Assembly: GCA_020091685.1 (NCBI GenBank)
Contig: CM034595.1
Location: forward strand, 13,506,525-13,570,524
Length of the DNA: 64,000 nucleotides
Source: Lutjanus erythropterus
Lineage: Eukaryota; Chordata; Actinopteri; Lutjaniformes; Lutjanidae
Direction of reading: 5' to 3'
The notes beneath the pieces are model-generated. The model did no database searches and was not told the origin of the DNA. It worked only from the letters and a program-made list of their open reading frames with translations. A program made the translations under genes and the position numbers. Shown one piece after another: positions 12,700 through 24,120 of the stretch (position 1 is the stretch's first letter; each line of letters opens with the position of its first letter).

Positions 12700-13034
12700 C
12701 ACAGGAATTTAGTGGATTCAACAAATATTTTCTCATTAATTTAACTATAACATAAAGGAGTTTTATTTATCAAAGTTAAACTTAATAGCATTTATTTTAA
12801 GAACACTTCAGAGCTAAAAACCACAAGTTAATATCTTGAGCTTACTGAACATGTTTTCTCAAGTACAACTGAATAAATCAAATCAAATAAATCAAGTTGA
12901 TTTGACTAAAAAGGTTTATTTGTTTTGAAACCTTACAAAATTATCTCAATTTGTCTTTTCAAATTCAATCAACATAAAATTTTAAGGTAGCCTTTACATT
13001 AATTTTTATGAGTTAAAACTTTATTTTTACAGTG
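12700..13034. repeat. AT-rich repeat ending in a TTTTTACAGTGT terminus
   Basis: The stretch is over 70% A+T by eye, with AAATCAA words repeated, and ends in TTTATTTTTACAGTGT. That resembles the ACACTGTAAAAA terminus of a common fish MITE. The left end was not found. Confidence 0.35.
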
Positions 13035-13280
13035 TTAGTGCCAGAGAACACCATTACAGGTGCATACTAACAAGTCTAAACAGGTTGTTGTTTCTGTCAT
13101 ATTTCCTTCATTAACTCCAAAGTGTTTTGTTGGTGTGTAATGTACGTTGTACTCTGTAGTGTACTCTATAGGGGTGAGAACAGTCCCCTTGTCCTCCCGA
13201 CCAGTCCAGTAATCCCACTAGCATGGACCGGTCACCAAAATGTGACATGACAGTATTGACCCAAACACCTGCCACTTCCT

Positions 13281-13340
13281 ACACACACACATACACACAC
13301 ACATACGCACTCACACACTCATACACACACACACACACAC
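13281..13340. repeat. CA/CATA microsatellite
   Basis: CACACATA and CACACA runs with minor interruptions. Confidence 0.95.
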
Positions 13341-13750
13341 CCAGTGGACTCTTTTCTATCCGAAAGCCCTTCTCACGCAAATAGAGCAGGCAGGCAGGAT
13401 CCCCTCTCAGCCTATTTATCAGAGAGGAGGGGTTTGAGAAGGGACAGGCAGCGTGGACCCCCGCCATTGTTCTGGCTGGGTTTAAGAGATGGGGGGGCAG
13501 GGATGGAACTAGGGATAGGATGGGAATTGGAGACCCTAACAATGCCACAAAGCCCCCCACTGCTCTTCCTGCTTATGAGCATGACCTGCTCTGACAGACC
13601 AGAGATAGAGTCTGACAAGAGAGAAACTAGACCAAAACTATAACACAACTCAGCCCAGTGTGCACCCAGTCTGGTTGTAGATGAAACCTAAACTGGACCT
13701 AGATTAGTTCCAAGTTGAAGTCAGTTTTGAATCAAGCCAGACAGGAGTTT

Positions 13751-14248
13751 GCGTTTCAACCAGAGGAACCCTCCCCAGGAGTTTGGAACCTTTGGAGTGT
13801 GTTTCCACTCCATGGATCAGGGTCTAAATTAAGTTCTAGAGACATAATTTTGACCCACAAAATGTCCTTGCTTAGAGAGTAGGACTTTCAAAGATACAGG
13901 AACTTTGGGGGTGGGACTTGTTGTGCTGAACATTTCTGATTGGTTAAGTACTTGCAGCATTTTATTTCAGCCACCATTTCTAAAAATCTGCAGCCGCAAA
14001 CCACTTTGGAATTGGAAATGCCCGTCCATCATTTTGTATGATGCCGTCATTTTTGTATGGTGGGATGCAAAAACGGCCGTGTAAAAACAACCAGCGTTTT
14101 TTCATTTATTAGTGGACAAATTTGCCCGATTTTTGCAGGTCTTAAGACCACTGTGGAAACACAGACAACTGGCTGAAGGAACCTCTTAGTTCCTTGAAAA
14201 GTAGTTCCTGGGACTAAAAGTTCCACTTGTTTTGGGTTGGAAATGCGC
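13751..14248. mobile_element. MITE with long inverted arms (GGTTCCT family), copy 1
   Basis: GGAACCTTTGGAGTG and CAGGGTCTAAATTAAGTTCT on the left, and CTGAAGGAACCTCTTAGTTCC with AGTTCCTGGGACTAAAAG on the right, are words shared with 36055-36954. The element is non-coding. The ends are degenerate. Confidence 0.6.
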
Positions 14249-14914
14249 CTAATCAAGCTCAAGACAAGCTGCCAAACTTCAGTCAAATGACAGCGAATTT
14301 CCTCATGATCAGGATACCTGCATTGTGCTGTTTGGGAAAACAGACGTGATTTGATCCGGTGATGTGTTTACCATGTGTGTACTTGGGTTTTCTTTCTACT
14401 CAGATTTAAACAAAAATGACTCAAATAGACGCTGATGAGCCAAACTAAACCAAAATTAATCATATCTAGACCAAAACTACAGCCCAAACTGGAGTTAAAA
14501 TAGTTAAAATAAGGGCCCAAGTTGATTCAAACATAATGAGCTGTCAGTCGACTCAAACTGAAGACACTTTTGGACACGTTCTAGAGCGCAGCGATATACA
14601 GTCTGTGATCTACTGTCAGAATAGACATAAATCAGAGAGCGTCCAGTACAAAACTAGACCAAAACTGACTTAAACGCTCAGCTGCACCACATCCATCTGC
14701 ATTTAGTCTCTAAAGGATTGTCCCATCTAGCTTGAATACACACACACACACGGATATATGGCCAGATGTGCTTACGTGCAAGTATGTGAGTAATGTACTG
14801 TAAGTAAATGCTGGAACGAGCACATACACTTTCACAATATGGTAATAAAAATGCAGGAATGATGTGCACAGCAAAATTGTTTTATACATTCTAGGTTCAA
14901 ATATGTTTAAAGGA

Positions 14915-15200
14915 GAAACAAGCAAGTCCCTGGTGTTCAAAAATGAGTGCTGTGGTCCAAATAGGGAATTGGAGCCGTGAACGGGATATTAAGGTTGAAT
15001 TTCTTTTTAATACATGACGTGTGGATTTTTGTAAGTGAGTTTTTCCCCCTGTCAGCTGTCAGTTGTCTGTTAATGTAAAGCTAAGCCTGTTATCCTGAAA
15101 ACAAAAGCCCTGAAAATACACCCTTTGGAGTTCAGTGAGCCAAATTCTATTAACATATTGCTCAATTTAACCGTTACAAACATCTAAAAGATCCTTCTAA
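14915..15200. repeat. Dispersed repeat, copy B
   Basis: Collinear with 10088-10440 (TTCAAAAATGAGTGCTG, CAGTTGTCTGTTAATGTAAA, ATTAACATATTGCTCAATTT in order). Confidence 0.6.
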
Positions 15201-15692
15201 AGATGAACATATCTACACATACAGTAAAATGTCCTTATTGTGGTGTTTGTTTATAGTTTTCATATACATATGTATTGAAAAGAAATAGAGAAGAACTTTT
15301 ATGTGTGTTTTCCACATTCAGCTGCAGACCAAATTGATATATACGACATATGGGATGTAAGTGAATCTACAGTACTTAACAGCAGTTGAAGCAGAACCTT
15401 GTCTTTCAACCACAAAGTTCACAAACCCCCTTTTTTTGTTCCACAGCTGACACGTTTGTCACCCTGAAAAAAAAGAAAAAGTCCTAAAGCTCCAGCGTGT
15501 GTGTTTTGCAAACAGCCTGTAGGTGTGTGTGGGTGTGCATCCAGCTGTGCTTTACCCCCGTTCTCTCCCCTCTCTTCATCGTGGAGCTTGCAGCAGACCT
15601 CTTTGTCTGCCGGTTTAGAGCGGGGTGTGAGGTGAAGAGCAGTTTGTTCATAATGGATTATTGATTGGTCTGAGAATACACTGGCTCTGCAC

Positions 15693-15721
15693 TGTGCGTG
15701 TGTGTGTGTTTGTGTGTGTGT
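15693..15721. repeat. GT microsatellite
   Basis: Short TG run with one TT interruption. Confidence 0.9.
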
Positions 15722-16559
15722 TTAAGACTCCATACCATCCCCTCTGTCCCACTCTGAGCACTGAATGTCTCCACTTTATGAGCAACTGTACAGAGGATAG
15801 CAAGGTTTTTTGTAAAGTGCTCTCTGTATGTTATGCTCCGCGAAGCAGTGTGTGTGTTAGTGTGTGTGTGTGAGCAGCTCTGTATGGGTCGTTAAGCTCT
15901 CAATGCTGCCTGTATGAAACAGTGTTAAAAGCCCACAGTGTGCACATATAGACTTTGAAAAGATGTGTGTGGACAACATTAAAAGCCCCCTCTGTTTTGC
16001 TTCTTGATTCCTCAGTTCCCCTGCCTGTATGTGTGAGAGTGTGCGTGCATTTAAACAAGAGGTCCACTCTTTATTTTTCCCCTGCTGTGTATTTTTTCTT
16101 AACCTCCAATGCTCGTCTCTGTGCTATGCTGCTGTGTGGGAGGGAAACGGATCCCATCGCGGCTGAAGGATGTCCCGCACGAGGACGACCTACAGTCATT
16201 ATCAGTGATAAGGTGACAGTGTGAGTGAGTCAGTGTGTTATGAAAGCCAATCTCCGCACCCTTGGGTGCAGGAGATTTGTGTCATGGCTGCCTCTGCGAT
16301 GATTGCTATGATGAAGGTGCTTCCTGGCTGGATGACAGTGTTTTCTATCACAGAGAAGCAAAGCAGTGAGGCTTAGCACCTTCTGCTTAAACTGTGTATT
16401 ACTCCTTGTTAAAATACAATGCTCTTTAAGTAGCAGGCTGCAGTAGTTCTATTTTTTAAACACATTTGTATACTTTTTTCATTTTATTTCACCAAATGTG
16501 CTCTGCAAGCTGAATTTGTGGCCTCAAGAGGGAGCACCTGAGCAGATTGCACATAGACA

Positions 16560-16810
16560 TATCACATAGGCTGGATTGCACCAACAAAGAAAGTCACGGT
16601 TTAACTTTAAATTGTGTTGCACCAAACTTTTAAACCGTGACAAAATGACAAAAGCTTAAATTTGAACCTCTCTGTAAAACTCAGTTTAGTTTTTACTCTA
16701 AACCTAGATTAAAATTAATTCTGCTGCACAAAACTCTGATTTCACATGTGATCCAGTATTAACTTTAAACTTAAGTTTAAGGTGGCTTGACTTTTAAAAT
16801 GATTGCTAGT
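16560..16810. repeat. MITE-like repeat with GTTTAA/TTAAAC words
   Basis: Repeated and inverted GGTTTAAC, TTTAAACCGTGAC, TTTAAACTTAAGTTTAA words give partial self-complementarity. It lies directly left of the tandem array at 16890-17285. Confidence 0.4.
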
Positions 16811-16889
16811 TTCAGATGGATTGAGCAAAATAATCAAGTTCCCCGAAGAAAGTTAAGGGACAGACTTATATTGCTCCATTAATTTTGCC

Positions 16890-17285
16890 AACAAGTCTAT
16901 TTTTTGCTATCAAACAATGTAATTTTTAGTAACTTTTTAGTTAGCTATCAAACAATATCATCTTTTGTTACCTTTTTAGTTAGCTAGCAAAGAGTGTAAT
17001 GTTTAGCTAACTGTTTAGTTAACTATCAAACCATAAAATCTTTTGCCAACTTTTTATTTAGCTATCAATCAGTGTAACATTTTGTTAGCTGTCAGTGTAA
17101 CATTTTTAACTTTTTAGCAAGCTAGCACAATGTAATGTTTTGTTAATTTTTTTAGCCAGCTATCAAATAATGTAATGTTTACTTTTTTAGGGAGGTATAA
17201 AATAATGTAAAATTTTCTTTTAACTTTTTAGGTAGCAAACAAACATTGTAACATATTGTTAAATTGTTAGCCAGCTAGCAAAAAA
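16890..17285 (+). repeat. Diverged AT-rich tandem array (about 45-60 bp unit)
   Basis: A unit of the form AACTTTTTAGTTAGCTATCA followed by AACAATGTAATNTTTTGTT recurs about eight times with variable spacing. Identity between units is moderate. No coding content. Confidence 0.75.
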
Positions 17286-18014
17286 GAATACAGAGCAGCT
17301 GGAAGTTAGTTCAGAACTGAACGCTTTTCCTCTTTATTTTGTTGAGAGGTGTTGAGCCATTTCACTAAGAGTCAGAGAAACCTGTATTAATCATAGAACT
17401 GGTCAAGTTATTGTACTGCTTGATAGTTTTATTGCTTGATATTACATTTAGTTTTTAAGTTACATGCCTGGTTTTGTGACAGCACTAATGTGTGAAAACA
17501 AATACAAAGCAGGCAACCTCACAGCTGTGAGCAGGTTCTCTGCTGGTCTGTGCGCACAGTTTGACACTGTTTGTTTCCAGATTCACTCCAGATGTGAACC
17601 TCAGGAGTCTCTGGAACAGAAATAGCCAGGCTGTTCTGAAAAGGCTGGGAAGAAAAGAATAGATTTCTCTTCTCTTGCTGGACCTCAGCTGCTATAGTTC
17701 AGGGGAAAAAAAGAACAGTTTTGTTGTTGCCGTTTGACACCACTGTCATTATCAGCTGAGTATAGGCCTCCACTCACTCCCAATGACTCACAATAGGGAA
17801 GCTAAAGTGTCCACTAACGGCATGTCTAATATCAGACCAATGACGTTCAACTAGGGTTAGACATCTTGACAGGGTTGGTCATCAGAAGTATTTTAAGGTG
17901 ATGATGTTCCTGCAGGAAAAAAAGACATGAGAATACAGCCACTAAACTAAGAAAAACCCCACCCATTTTAGGTACAATTTCAGCTACACACTATCTGCAG
18001 TCTTATTAATCCTT

Positions 18015-18038
18015 GTATGTGTGTGTGTGTGTGTGTGT

Positions 18039-18077
<39 letters not shown>
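18015..18077. repeat. Compound GT/GA microsatellite
   Basis: About 46 bases of TG repeat with one TC interruption pass directly into a GA run. Confidence 0.95.
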
Positions 18078-18278
18078 GTTAATTAGCTGGAGGATGTCAA
18101 TGACAGTCAAGGTTTACAAAGTGGACTGTTCTTGCCAGCCTCAGGAAGACACTGTCTCCTTTTATCATACCATGGTGGCCTTTAACAGAGCTTTGATGTC
18201 TCTTCTCTTTTTTGATGACTTCGATGATCGGTAATCTTGTCCATTTCTCCTGGACAGTTTCTCCCTCCTTGAGCCATT

Positions 18279-18297
18279 TTTTTTTTTTTTTTTTTTG
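18279..18297. repeat. Poly-T run
   Basis: An uninterrupted T homopolymer of about 19 bases. Confidence 0.95.
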
Positions 18298-19546
18298 CTT
18301 TGCCTGCTGTATGGGCGAGGAGCCTGCATTGTTTCCCTTCTGGGGGCTAATCTCATTACATTTCAATTTGCACATGCGACTGTCTGGTGGATGACAGGCT
18401 TACTGTTGAATAGTCTCAACCCCCCTGGCCCTCCTGACCCCCCAATCAGCAAGGCCATTTAATAGGAAATAAGATTATTATCCTCTGTTTTTAGTGCCAG
18501 AACTGGAAGAAACTACTAAGTATTAATGAGTAACATTAGTGGAGACAAGAGAGCAGATGGAACAGATGGAGGGAAAAACCAGCGTGGATGGATAGATGGG
18601 GTTTGACGGCTTTGTTTTCCTTGTTTTGCTGGTTTGTGTCGATCATCACCTGATTGTCTCTTGTGTCTCTTGTGTTGGATCTAATTCCCTTAAGATTTTC
18701 CTTCATCTTCCAAACTGAAATATTGACTTGACGATGAAAAATCTGGAGATGAACAAAGTGACTGCAGTTCATCTTGGATTAGGGCAATTTAATTCCTTTA
18801 CCAAATTTCAGGGAAATCTAGTTGCTGAGACATTTCACTCAAACCCACAAATGTGAACCTCGTAGTGGCACTAAGAGTTAAGTTTCCCAAACTAAAGGTC
18901 AAGAGCCAAAATGGGTCACAGATTATTGGGTTGCCAGTGGACAGATGCATAGATGCATATCACTATCATTTCCTTAAATGGTGGCAGGCAGTGAATAACA
19001 GAAAAATGACAAAGCAGTTTTCAGTGACATTCAAAACAGGGAACAATAGCTTCAAACACAGCAGTAAAATACAGCTGGGATCAAGAAATATAAGAGCCAC
19101 CTCACTAATGGTAAAAAAAAAAACTCTAAACCAGGACAAAAATTAAAATTAGGCTAGCATCATAAACCACCTGGTTCTGACCAGAACATGGTGCAAACAC
19201 GAACAAAAAGTAACACTGGGAAGTGGTGATGGGAAATGAGGACCATCTCTGGCTCTGATCTGCTCCTGTTTGTCCTGTAAAAGTTTTTGAGATTTAGATT
19301 TATTTGAGGCTGTGAAACCGCCTTTTCACAGTTCACCAAAGTTGAACTTTGTGGCCACTCCCCTTGGACTGCGTATATGTGACTATGGCCATTGGCTGTA
19401 ACAATCTCAACACTTCCTGTATCTGTTTCAAAGTAAAAGCCCTCCAGTATTTCAGGGGCCAGTGCAAGTTTGTGATGAGGTGGTGAGAAACTTCACATTA
19501 AACTTAAATTTACACAAATACATAAATTCATGACTTGATGTGTTTT

Positions 19547-19578
19547 GGTTAGGGTTAGGTTTAGGGTTAGTTACCACT
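19547..19578 (+). repeat. Short interstitial telomere-like repeat
   Basis: Three to four imperfect TTAGGG units (GGTTAGGGTTAGG, TTTAGGGTTAG) in a row. Confidence 0.6.
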
Positions 19579-19694
19579 TAAAAAAATGTAAATTTTATGG
19601 AAATTCATTGTGTATTTTGGTAAGTTTGGGTTCCAGAGAGACACCAAATTGTTCTTTTGGGTCTTGAGCTGAAAAAGTTTGGGAACATTTGGAC

Positions 19695-19905
19695 ATTTGG
19701 AATATTAGTCAGGCGTCACCAAAGTCATTAGGATTCATCCTGTGGGACCCAGCAATGTCCCAGGGGAGACAGTAGAATAAAAGTCAGGGAGTCACCAAAG
19801 TCATCAGAATTCAACCCCTGGGGCATGTGACTGTATGTACGGCTGTAAAGATATTTCAGTCCGACCCACAGAATGTCACGCTGTTAGCATGGCTGAAAAT
19901 GCAAA
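19695..19905. repeat. Dispersed repeat fragment (CACCAAAGTCATTAGGATTC family)
   Basis: CACCAAAGTCATTAGGATTC occurs near 19716 and again, slightly changed, near 19793, so this copy holds a partial internal duplication. A GATATTTCAGTCCGACC block follows. The same words recur at 52540-52740. Confidence 0.55.
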
Positions 19906-20149
19906 AGGATTAGAGTTTCCAAATGCAAGCAGAAATACGCAGCCTCTATCTCTTTTTAGATTAACATTGATAAAGCCTTGTACATCATAGACTGTGAAAG
20001 GTCCTGATCTGAAAATACATTTTGTTTCAAAATGTCAGCCACAGCTGCACTTCTGGCTGGAACAGTACTGTGCTTGTTAGCTGGAAGCCTCAGCTTACTA
20101 AGCACTCCAGGAGGAGGCACGGCGAACCGTTGAGGCCGCGCTGATTTCA

Positions 20150-20510
20150 ATAGCATAAATCATTCCAGATAGATAGGTGGCTCTGGCGCAGGGTAGTCAT
20201 TTTCAGCGCAAGAGTTTAAGACATATGATTGTTCTTGTGCTAACTTTCCTCCTCCACCACCTTATCCTCTTATGATTATGATCAATTATCCACTTATAAT
20301 TACAGCCTGGCAGTAACTCAGCTTATGGGCTCTGGCACTTTATATAATAGCCTGTAATAATGCTGTCAGTCACATTTCATATAGTCCATGCTCTCAGGCT
20401 CTAGCATCTGCTGAAATTAATTGTAAAAGATGTGTCAGCTTTATCAACAAAGTTAGAGCAGAAAGGGCTCTCGTTTAATGATTTTATCAATGAGCTCACA
20501 AAGAAAAGAA
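20150..20510. promoter_or_regulatory. Candidate non-coding regulatory stretch
   Basis: Repeat-poor sequence with many developmental-factor-like words (TTATAATTACAGCC, GAAATTAATTGTAAAAG, TAATGATTTTATCAATGAG). It looks like a vertebrate conserved non-coding element; I could not test this. Confidence 0.3.
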
Positions 20511-21321
20511 TATAGATGTGATTAGCCTTGTTTGAGTATTGTGAGATGGGACTTTACAGCAAGAAATAATAATAGGTTTGAATATAAGTTTTGCATATAT
20601 ATAACAATAATTGAATATATGCATATGAATTACAAGAGGATTTTAGGGTTTCTAACAACAGTATTCAAGCAAAGTAACACAAAAACTGTTACATGCAAAT
20701 TATGGAAATAATCCACCCATTGAAGCAAAAAGTGAAGCAGACATGTCTTTGTCTTTCTCATCTCATCGCCCTCTCTCTTTCTCTTTCTGTTTGACTCTCT
20801 CCCTGACCCCGTTCAACTCCAGTTTGAGAAACAGAGCAAAGCAAACTGTCTGAAGAGCCACTTCCTGTTGTGTACTTAAGATCCCTGTCATGTGATAGTG
20901 TCAGTTGAGGCGGGTGCGTGAGGCCAGTATGGGGAGGGAGGGAATATGGTGGCACTGCTGATCTTGCTGATGTGAACACAGCCCCCCCCCACAACTCCCC
21001 CTGTCCTGATTGTGTAAAGTGTCGACTCAGCCGGTGTGGCGTCAGAGCCCCCAAGCCCTGCACGACTCACGCACAATCACAACACACATTCATGCACGTG
21101 CATTGTGGTGCCACAGATACATAATGAACTATATATGTGCTTGATGATAATCTACCTACACTTGATTTATATTGATATAAATTTTTATTAGGTCAATCAG
21201 AGTCATATAAGCTACAACGGATTGGGGCATTTAAGAAAGGGTAAATAATCTTTTAATAAAATGGTGCAAATATGACTAGACACTGGTATCATACTTAATT
21301 TTGATGATCAAACTCATTTTC

Positions 21322-21564
21322 ACTTTAGGACAGTTGACCTCCAAATCAAAAATACATATTTCTCCCTGGCCTGTAGTGCTATTTATTTCTATTCATTTTT
21401 TTGTTGTGAGTTACAACATTTTGGGGATATCAGCCATAGAGATTTTAGAGTCTGCCTTCTAGCCAGTGTAATTGAACTAAATGGTACTTGAGATAATCCA
21501 CAGGCCTTGTTGTGAGCAGTTTCATGTTGGAACTACTTTGATTTTGGGGTAAACTGGCCCTTAA
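21322..21564. mobile_element. Short MITE with GGACAGTT ends
   Basis: The left end AGGACAGTTGACCTCCAAATC and the right end GATTTTGGGGTAAACTGGCCC are inverted repeats of about 20 bp, and TTAA follows the right end at 21561. The interior, with ATACATATTTCTCCCTGGCC and GGCCTGTAGTGCTATTTAT blocks, is shared with the left part of 31046-31560. Confidence 0.65.
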
Positions 21565-21751
21565 AGGGTTAACAATCTGCCCAAAAAAAGGGTTAATATA
21601 ACTCAAGCTGGGTTGGTTGAAAACTTATAATCATGAATTGAATTAATAACATGTAGTCCACCTACGTATTGTAGCTAGCTTAACTGTGTAATCATAACTA
21701 AATGTTTCTGAAAACTGAAAGTACCTTCAAAATACTTTTGCTTAACCTGTG

Positions 21752-21821
21752 TGTTCTTTGTCTCTCTTCTCACCCTCCTCCCCACTGCCTCCCTCAAACT
21801 CTCCTTCTGTTTCATTCTCAG
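21752..21821 (+). other. Splice acceptor upstream of the first coding exon
   Basis: Seventy bases made almost wholly of C and T end in TTCATTCTCAG. This is the strongest acceptor between 21000 and the start codon, so I place the 5' edge of the first coding exon at 21822. Confidence 0.65.
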
Positions 21822-22370
21822 GTGAATGATATACAGCACGTGCAGGCTGTGCGCTTAAAAAGTGAAGATAATAAAGAGAAGCCAATAAAATGAAGAAAAG
21901 ACGTGTGGTGGATTAACTACGCAGATGAAAAGACTTCTGAAAACTTCTCTTCACTCACACAAAGATGGCCTGGAACTGAGTGAAAACCTTAATGTGACTG
22001 TTGAATCTCAGTTATGATTTATATGCGGGGACTTATTCAGCCTGAAAGAGCCTTATCTGTGTCTAAATAAATGATAGAGCTACATACATTGCTTTCTGTG
22101 GTACCAGTGGCATGCAGCTAGTTTAAGCCACTGGTTCATTGACAGTGCTAGATGAAGATGGATAGATGGTGTTGCACCCAGTAACTGGAGGGTGCTAAAT
22201 GAGCTGCTGTGTAAGCAGCTGGATCTCTGGATGATCGAAGGCAGATAGCATTTTAACTGACCAGCAAAGGCACGCTAGACATCCCTAGATGTGCAGCTGC
22301 AGATAGCAGTAGTTTCAAGTTTTATTGAGCTTGTGAAAGGCCAGATCGACAGGGTAGTTGAATTTGTACA
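21822..22370 (+). other. znf516: znf516 5' UTR part of the first coding exon, with upstream ORFs
   Basis: This leader segment contains at least three short upstream ORFs: 21826-21858 (10 codons plus stop), 21890-21916 (8 codons plus stop) and 21925-22017 (30 codons plus stop). None is in a position to extend the main protein, because an in-frame TGA at 22359-22361 lies only three codons before the start ATG. The transcription start and any first untranslated exon were not found. Confidence 0.5.
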
Positions 22371-24120
22371 ATGATGGAGATGATGGAGACCCAGGCAGGA
22401 GGTCAGAATGAGAAGCTGGTTGGAGACAAGGTCAACCCTGGAAACGAGGTTGAGGGCGAGGATGACAAAACCCCCGGGGCTTACGACTGCAACATCTGTG
22501 GACGCAGCTTCCCTTTCCTCAGCTCTTTGTCGCAGCATATGAGGCGTCACACGGGTGCACGCCCGTACAAATGCCCCTACTGTGATCACAGGGCTTCTCA
22601 GAAGGGCAACCTCAAAGTTCACATTCGCAGCCACAAACTTGGCACGCTCTCCAGCCACCACTCCAATGACGATGAAGAGGGTGGGGCTGAGGAGGAGGAG
22701 ATGAGTGTCTCAGAGGGTCTTGATGGAGGTACGAGTCCAACTAAGAGCAGCTCAGCCTGTAACCGGGTGATCAATGGGGATGGCAGTGAGGAGAGTCGGA
22801 GGAAATTGCCTGGGAGAAGCATGAAGAGAGAGAAGTCTGTCACTGACCAAAGGCCATACTGTTGCCGTCTGTGTGGCTTCGAGGCCCTGCGAGAGGACCA
22901 GCTCCTCAGCCATATTGAGAAGGTCCACATAACAGCCGACACAGAGGAGGAGACCACTGTTAAGGAAGACACTGTGGCGGACACTGATGCCCTCCAGCCC
23001 CAGGGTGATGGGACCTTCCCCTGTGAGACCTGTGGCCAGGTCTTTTCCCAGGCCTGGTTCCTTAAGTCACACATGAAGAAACACGCAGGGATCTTGGACC
23101 ACTGCTGTCGTATTTGTGGACGACGGTTCCGCGAAGCTTGGTTTCTCAAATCGCACATGAAAACACACAACACCAAATCCAGGTCACGGTCAAAAGGAGA
23201 TTCAACTGAGCATCCAGCCACCATCAACGACGTAGCCCAGGATCCTGATATTGTCACTAGCTCTGTTATGTCTACCTATCAAATGTGCTCCAAATGTGGC
23301 AACCTATTCCACAATAGAGAGAGCCTGAGGGCCCATGAAAAAGTCCATAGCATCAGCTATGGCAGGAAATCCCAGAGCCAATGCAGACTCAGTGATGATG
23401 ACGACTCACCAGCTGCTAAGAGACGTTACCTTGGCTACTTAAACCTCCAGCCTGTTGAGGAAAAGACCCTAGACGAAGAGGAGGAGAGTGAGAAGAAGAT
23501 GCTAGGTCAAAGAATCCCAGAGCTAGATCCAGTTTGCAGCTATCAGGCTTGGCAATTAGCCACTAAAGGAAAGGTTGTGGAGCCAGTGGAGCCGAGTTAC
23601 AAGGCCTCCTGTGGAGGAGGAAGTATGGGGGAGGAGGCCCTCGCTGGAGCCGCTGTGGTCTTTGAGAAAGAGAGCAGCAGTTACGTCCTGCAAGGTCAAG
23701 AGAAACGCACCTCAGGGCGACGCAGCAGCTCTGGTTTAGGAAGCCATGCTTCTTCAGGGGACAGGACACCAGAGAGTCTCAGCGACTCTGAGTACAGGCC
23801 TTCACCTCGCCAGGACCGACGGCGATCATCGCAGTCGCAAGCTTCCGCCAAGTCCAACGAGTGCTTCGAGTGTGGGAAGGTGTTCCGCAGTCGTCACCAG
23901 ATGATCGTCCACCAGCGGGTCCACAGAAAGGATGGAGGTAGGGCGTCTGTTGGAGACAAAGAAAGGACTGCAAGAGACGAGCGATGGGGCTCCACCAGCG
24001 ATCCGGAGTCTGGCTCCCCTAGCAGGCCCAGCACCCCGGGGTATGGAGACTCTCCACCAGCCTCTGCCATTGGAGACCAGGCCTCAGAGATGGGTACTGC
24101 GAACTCTGGAGACATTGCAG
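22371..24120 (+). CDS. znf516: znf516 coding exon 1: fingers 1-7
   Basis: Encodes residues 1-583 and the first base of codon 584. The start is the first ATG after an in-frame TGA at 22359, with A at -3. C2H2 fingers (first Cys to last His) lie at 40-60, 68-88, 165-186, 218-238, 246-266, 306-326 and 498-518. Fingers 1 and 2 are joined by a TGARPYK linker and bind as a pair in this family. Fingers 4 and 5 are near-duplicates, both with an AWFLKSHMK helix. Acidic (100-110, 366-375) and Ser-rich (451-495) stretches lie between. PAAKRR at 347-352 and the RSRSK stretch near 271 are basic and could be nuclear-localisation signals (inference). The donor is GACATTGCAG then GTCAGT. Reading through it would add only five residues before a stop. 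Confidence 0.93.

Larger units (their letters stand above)
1..21821. other. Upstream / 5' intron region without a recognisable gene
   Basis: No open reading frame here resembles a known protein or has plausible splice structure; the short ORFs are interrupted by repeats and simple sequence. Because the first coding exon of znf516 begins with a splice acceptor at its left edge, at least the right part of this stretch should be an intron leading from an untranslated exon that I cannot place. It holds MITEs, dispersed repeats and microsatellites listed separately, plus a few repeat-poor stretches with regulatory-like composition. Stretches where I see nothing specific include about 1-390, 550-1320, 2270-3930, 4700-7080, 8480-9590, 15230-15680, 15740-16550, 17350-18010, 18300-18780 and 20520-21320. 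Confidence 0.6.

Noticed and set aside
16890-17285. CRISPR-like array
   Set aside because: Units are diverged and directly abutting without unique spacers, in vertebrate DNA.
18853-19146. 97-codon ORF on the plus strand
   Set aside because: It overlaps a dispersed-repeat fragment at its left end and has no recognisable domain.
22619-23257. 212-codon ORF on the minus strand
   Set aside because: It is the antisense shadow of znf516 exon 1, has no recognisable domain, and the sense strand reads perfect C2H2 fingers.
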